NCBI GenBank assembly: GCA_027323595.1
Contig: DAHWBL010000266.1
Location: 1-7,096 of the forward strand
From: Acetobacteraceae bacterium
GTDB lineage: Bacteria > Pseudomonadota > Alphaproteobacteria > Acetobacterales > Acetobacteraceae
Direction: 5' to 3'
Length of the DNA stretch: 7,096 bases
Translations under genes and position numbers: made by a program
The notes under the pieces: generated by a model
Told to the model about the DNA's origin: nothing
The model's input: the letters and a program-made list of their open reading frames with translations, nothing else
The model's database searches: none
Part shown: positions 5,620-7,096 of the stretch, one piece after another
Position numbering within the stretch: position 1 is the first letter of the stretch
How the letters are laid out: the number at the start of each line of letters is the position of its first letter

Positions 5620-6684
5620 TCAGGTCATCGCACCGACGCCAAGGGCGGCGCATTTGCGCATCACCGAGGGCAGCGCCTCGGCGGCCAGCGCGTCGGCGGG
5701 GCGGAGGAAGCCGTCGGCGTCGATCCGCTCCACGCGGGCTGCGAGCACCAGCAGGGTGAGGGAAAAATGGGTGAAGACGTGGCGCACCTGCCCGACCGGA
5801 CGCCAGGTGGCAGGCATCGGCGCGGCGGCGGCGATGGCGGCATCGTCGGGCGGTGCGGCGGTCCAGCCGGTGCCGGGCAGCTCGGTCATGCCGCCGAGCA
5901 GGCCGGTGGGCGGGCGGCGGCGCAGCAGCACCTGGCCGGTGGCGTCGGTCAGCCAGAAATGCACCCCGTGGCGGTGCGGGCGGTCCGGCTTTTTTGTTTT
6001 GAGCGGCAGGGTCGTCTGCACATTGGCACGGCGCGCGGCGCAGCCTTCCCGCAGCGGGCACAGGGCGCAGGCCGGGCTGGTGGGGGTGCAGATGGTGGCT
6101 CCCAGGTCGAACAGCGCCTGGGCGAAATCGGCGGCGCGGGCGCGCGCGGCGGGGTCCGCGCCCAGAGCCTCGGCGGCGGCGCGGATGGCGGGTTTGGCGG
6201 CGGGCAGCGGCAGCGCGATGGCGCGCAGCCGCGCCATCACGCGCTCGACATTGCCGTCGATGGGCACCACCGGCACGCCGAAGGCGATCGCGGCGATGGC
6301 CGCGGCGGTGTAGGGGCCGATCCCCGGCAGGGTTTGCAGCCCGGCGATGGTCTGGGGGAAGCCGCCGAGGCCGACCACCTGGCGGGCGCAGGCGATCAGG
6401 TTGCGGGCGCGGGCGTAATAGCCAAGCCCGGCCCAGGCCGAGAGCACGTCGTTTTCGGCCGCGTCGGCGAGCGCGCGCAGATCGGGGAAGCGTTGCAGCC
6501 AGCGTTCGTAGTAGGATCGGGCGACGGCCACCGAGGTCTGCTGCAACATGATCTCGCTGAGCCAGACGCGATAGGGATCAATCGACTCGCCGGGGCGGGC
6601 GCGCCAGGGCAGAATGCGGCGATGGCGGTCGTACCAGCGCAGCAGCGCGGCCGCCTCGCTCCGGGGAATCGGGGAACTGGACAC
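5620..6684 (-). CDS. mutY: Adenine DNA glycosylase MutY
   Basis: Removes adenine mispaired with 8-oxoguanine in base-excision repair. Numbered from GTG 6684 (354 aa; E. coli MutY has 350), the HhH-GPD domain holds catalytic Glu44 in WLSEIMLQQT (41-50), the helix-hairpin-helix LPGIGPYTA (119-127) and catalytic Asp143 in PIDGNVERVMAR. The [4Fe-4S] cluster cysteines are Cys199-x6-Cys206-x2-Cys209-x5-Cys215. A NUDIX-like 8-oxoG recognition domain follows from about 238, with VRHVFTHFSLTLLV at 300-313. All key residues are present. The start is uncertain: GTG 6684 fits family length and avoids overlap, but no clear ribosome binding site precedes it. GTG 6714 and ATG 6729 in the same frame would overlap the divergent DUF721 gene. 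Upstream codons beyond these are only the antisense of that gene. Confidence 0.96.
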   Translation of the reverse strand: MSSSPIPRSEAAALLRWYDRHRRILPWRARPGESIDPYRVWLSEIMLQQTSVAVARSYYERWLQRFPDLRALADAAENDVLSAWAGLGYYARARNLIACARQVVGLGGFPQTIAGLQTLPGIGPYTAAAIAAIAFGVPVVPIDGNVERVMARLRAIALPLPAAKPAIRAAAEALGADPAARARAADFAQALFDLGATICTPTSPACALCPLREGCAARRANVQTTLPLKTKKPDRPHRHGVHFWLTDATGQVLLRRRPPTGLLGGMTELPGTGWTAAPPDDAAIAAAAPMPATWRPVGQVRHVFTHFSLTLLVLAARVERIDADGFLRPADALAAEALPSVMRKCAALGVGAMT

Positions 6685-6694
6685 GAGAGGATGT

Positions 6695-7096
6695 ATGGCC
6701 AGCCGCAAAGCCACCGACAAGACCGCCATCCCGGCTGCGAGCGCCCCGGCTGCGACCACTCCGGCTGCGAGCGCTCCGGCTGCGACCATCCCGGCGGCAC
6801 CGCTGCCGCGCCGGGTGTGGGCGCCGACTTCGGTGGCCGCGCTGCTGCCGGCGATCATGCGCCCCGCGCTGAAGGGGCGCGCGCCGGGGGTGGCGCAATT
6901 GCTGCCCGAATGGCCGGCCATCGTCGGCCCGCGGATCGCCGCCATCACCACGCCGCGACGGCTGTCGGGCGGCACCCTCACGCTGGCCTGCGCGGGGCCG
7001 GTGGCGATGGAGTTGCAGCATGCCGCGGGGTCGGTGATGCAGCGCGTCAACAGCCACGCCGGCCGCATCCTGGTGGAGCGGCTGCGCTTCGTGCAG
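6695..7096 (+). CDS. DciA/DUF721-family protein, 3' end outside window
   Basis: Open from ATG 6695 to the right edge (134 codons, no stop). The DUF721 signature is seen from about residue 45: PAIMRPALKG, then QLLPEWPAIVGPRIA (68-82), TPRRLSGGTLTLAC (86-99) and a helix ending in QRVNSHAG (116-123). Known: DciA proteins of this family help load the replicative helicase DnaB in most bacteria that lack DnaC; alphaproteobacterial members are less well studied. The first 35 residues are a low-complexity Pro/Ala/Thr linker containing a repeated decapeptide. GAGAGG four bases upstream supports ATG 6695 over the out-of-frame ATG 6691. It is divergent from mutY, and the pairing of mutY with a DUF721 gene is, as I recall, common in alphaproteobacteria. 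Confidence 0.9.
   Translation, partial: MASRKATDKTAIPAASAPAATTPAASAPAATIPAAPLPRRVWAPTSVAALLPAIMRPALKGRAPGVAQLLPEWPAIVGPRIAAITTPRRLSGGTLTLACAGPVAMELQHAAGSVMQRVNSHAGRILVERLRFVQ
6731..6790. repeat. Tandem duplication of a 30-bp unit inside the DUF721 gene
   Basis: Units 6731-6760 and 6761-6790 match at 27 of 30 bases. Each is built of two related 15-bp halves beginning CCGGCTGCGA. In the plus-strand reading frame they encode PAASAPAATT and PAASAPAATI, so the repeat lengthens a flexible N-terminal linker by whole codons. Confidence 0.85.

Noticed and set aside
5519..6061. Extension of the dehydrogenase upstream to 6061
   Set aside because: The extra 181 residues overlap mutY in another frame. 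The Rossmann glycine motif sits at the normal distance from ATG 5518.
4532..6313. 593-aa open frame on the plus strand
   Set aside because: It lies antisense to the MFS start, the dehydrogenase and most of mutY, which carry clear family motifs. The translation is Ala/Arg/Gly-rich without any motif, as expected for a shadow frame in GC-rich DNA.
6685..7068. Extension of mutY to an upstream start at 7068
   Set aside because: The added 128 residues are only the antisense of the DUF721 gene and contain the mirrored Ala/Gly repeat. MutY proteins normally begin about 10-20 residues before the helical domain.
1..7096. CRISPR array, insertion sequence or known defence genes
   Set aside because: No regularly spaced repeats, transposase motifs or recognisable nuclease or toxin-antitoxin proteins are visible in any frame of this window.

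Overview
The window reads as a chromosome-island junction from a high-GC alphaproteobacterium. Acetobacteraceae is my best guess, from the style of the MutY, DUF721 and MFS proteins; this is inference, not a database result. The right part (about 3120 to 7096) is very GC-rich housekeeping and metabolic chromosome. The left part (1 to about 3121) is visibly poorer in G+C: by hand count 29/60 at 901-960 against 47/60 at 6181-6240. It carries mobile-element genes and starts exactly where a tRNA-Glu gene ends. That is the usual layout of an integrative element inserted at the 3' end of a tRNA gene.

Left region (island, all genes on the minus strand, transcribed away from the tRNA). The order in transcription is: a 212-aa protein of unknown function (2911-2273), a 65-aa AlpA/excisionase-type helix-turn-helix protein (2207-2010), an 82-aa basic protein (2000-1752), a 107-aa C4 zinc-finger protein overlapping it by ATGA (1755-1432), and a D5/P4-type superfamily 3 helicase (1328 to beyond the left edge). 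This looks like the control and replication module of a P4-like satellite or integrative plasmid. No integrase lies between the tRNA and the island genes, so it must be beyond the left edge or missing.

Junction: tRNA-Glu with anticodon CTC (3197-3122, minus, CCA encoded) is intact. It is followed by a 210-bp non-coding stretch holding a pair of 10-bp direct repeats 11 bp apart. No factor-independent terminator is visible after the tRNA, so tRNA transcription may run into the island operon.

Right region: a two-gene minus-strand unit encodes a 271-aa beta-hydroxyacid dehydrogenase-family oxidoreductase (5518-4703) and a 12-TM MFS transporter (4650-3223). They probably take up and oxidise or reduce a small hydroxyacid or similar compound. 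Next comes mutY, the adenine DNA glycosylase (6684-5620, minus). It is divergent, with only about 10 bp between starts, from a DciA/DUF721-family gene (6695 to beyond the right edge, plus) whose N-terminus has a Pro/Ala decapeptide repeat.

The most interesting part is the island, but only its control and replication end is visible. I cannot demonstrate a new defence or other system from what is here.
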